NCBI GenBank assembly: GCA_020024395.1
Contig: JAHHTV010000100.1
Coordinates: 1 to 5,872, forward strand
DNA from: Anaerotignum sp.
Lineage (GTDB): Bacteria > Bacillota > Clostridia > Lachnospirales > Anaerotignaceae
Length of the DNA: 5,872 nt
Direction: 5' to 3'
Shown: positions 5,804 through 5,872 of the stretch, piece after piece
Layout: the number at the start of each line of letters is the position of its first letter
How positions within the stretch are numbered: the stretch's first letter is position 1
The notes under the pieces: model-generated
Seen by the model: the letters and a program-made list of their open reading frames with translations, nothing else
Database searches by the model: none
What the model was told of the DNA's origin: nothing
Position numbers and translations under genes: made by a program

Positions 5804-5817
5804 CATAAAAAAAACAA
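5784..5817 (-). promoter_or_regulatory. Likely sigma-A promoter of the VanW-family gene
   Basis: On the minus strand TTGTTT (5817-5812) is followed by 17 nt and TATGAT (5794-5789); an overlapping TAGAAT lies at 5789-5784. Transcription would begin around 5780, leaving a leader of roughly 120 nt before the TTG start. The -10 lies inside one arm of the inverted repeat at 5715-5803, so a protein bound to that arm would block it. Confidence 0.5.
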
Positions 5818-5872
5818 TATCATTTCTGCTAAATATCTTTACATTTTTATTACAGAACAATATATTACAAAT

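Larger units (their letters stand above)
5658..5872. other. Non-coding region upstream of the VanW-family gene
   Basis: These 215 bp are very AT-rich with long A and T runs. I see no credible gene: the open frames give low-complexity F/N/K/R-rich peptides without ribosome binding sites. The region holds a likely promoter (5817-5789) and a long inverted repeat (5715-5803). Whatever lies upstream is outside the window. Confidence 0.6.

Noticed and set aside
5618..5860. Minus-strand open frame of 80 codons overlapping the VanW start
   Set aside because: It starts at a TTG without a ribosome binding site, is low-complexity F/R/K/N-rich, crosses the inverted repeat and overlaps the VanW frame. 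Only its last 30 codons matter, in the frameshift question discussed for the VanW start.

Overview
This AT-rich window carries the genes of a low-GC, Gram-positive anaerobe, most likely a member of the Clostridia (Lachnospiraceae or relatives). That assignment rests on base composition, strong AGGAGG-type ribosome binding sites, U-tract terminators and the protein families present. It is an inference, not a marker-based placement. Every gene I can support lies on the minus strand, so transcription runs from high to low coordinates.

In transcription order: (1) 5872-5658 is a non-coding leader. It has a plausible sigma-A promoter (TTGTTT-17-TATGAT) and a long inverted repeat that ends in a T-run on the minus strand. 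(2) 5657-4185 encodes a membrane-anchored VanW-family protein with a G5-like C-terminal module and an unusual TTG start. (3) An intrinsic terminator at 4179-4147 separates it from a two-gene unit: an AIR-synthase/HypE-fold protein (4116-3115) and a class I/II PLP aminotransferase (3104-1929). The aminotransferase ribosome binding site overlaps the upstream stop codon, so the two are tightly coupled. (4) A strong terminator (1913-1880) closes that unit. (5) A 304-bp leader (1879-1576) follows. It holds a GC-rich block with a possible 30-34 codon small ORF, 9-bp direct repeats 20 bp apart, and three TTTGTGT-type arms that can form alternative hairpins. (6) 1575-250 encodes a CNNM/CorC-type (DUF21-CBS-CorC_HlyC) membrane protein, with a clean terminator at 245-218. 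(7) The 5' end of a SIR2-family NAD-dependent deacylase starts at 149 behind its own TATAAT promoter and runs off the left edge.

The genes do not form one pathway. They look like ordinary chromosomal housekeeping or accessory genes in four short transcription units: cell envelope (VanW/G5), amino-acid metabolism (aminotransferase plus an ATP-dependent AIR-synthase-like enzyme), divalent cation homeostasis (CNNM/CorC) and NAD-dependent protein deacylation (sirtuin). I see no mobile element, CRISPR array, tRNA or rRNA. The parts most worth a second look are the leader at 1576-1879, the inverted repeat at 5715-5803, the terminator overlapping the apparent 5' end of the AIR-synthase-like gene, and the start of the VanW gene.
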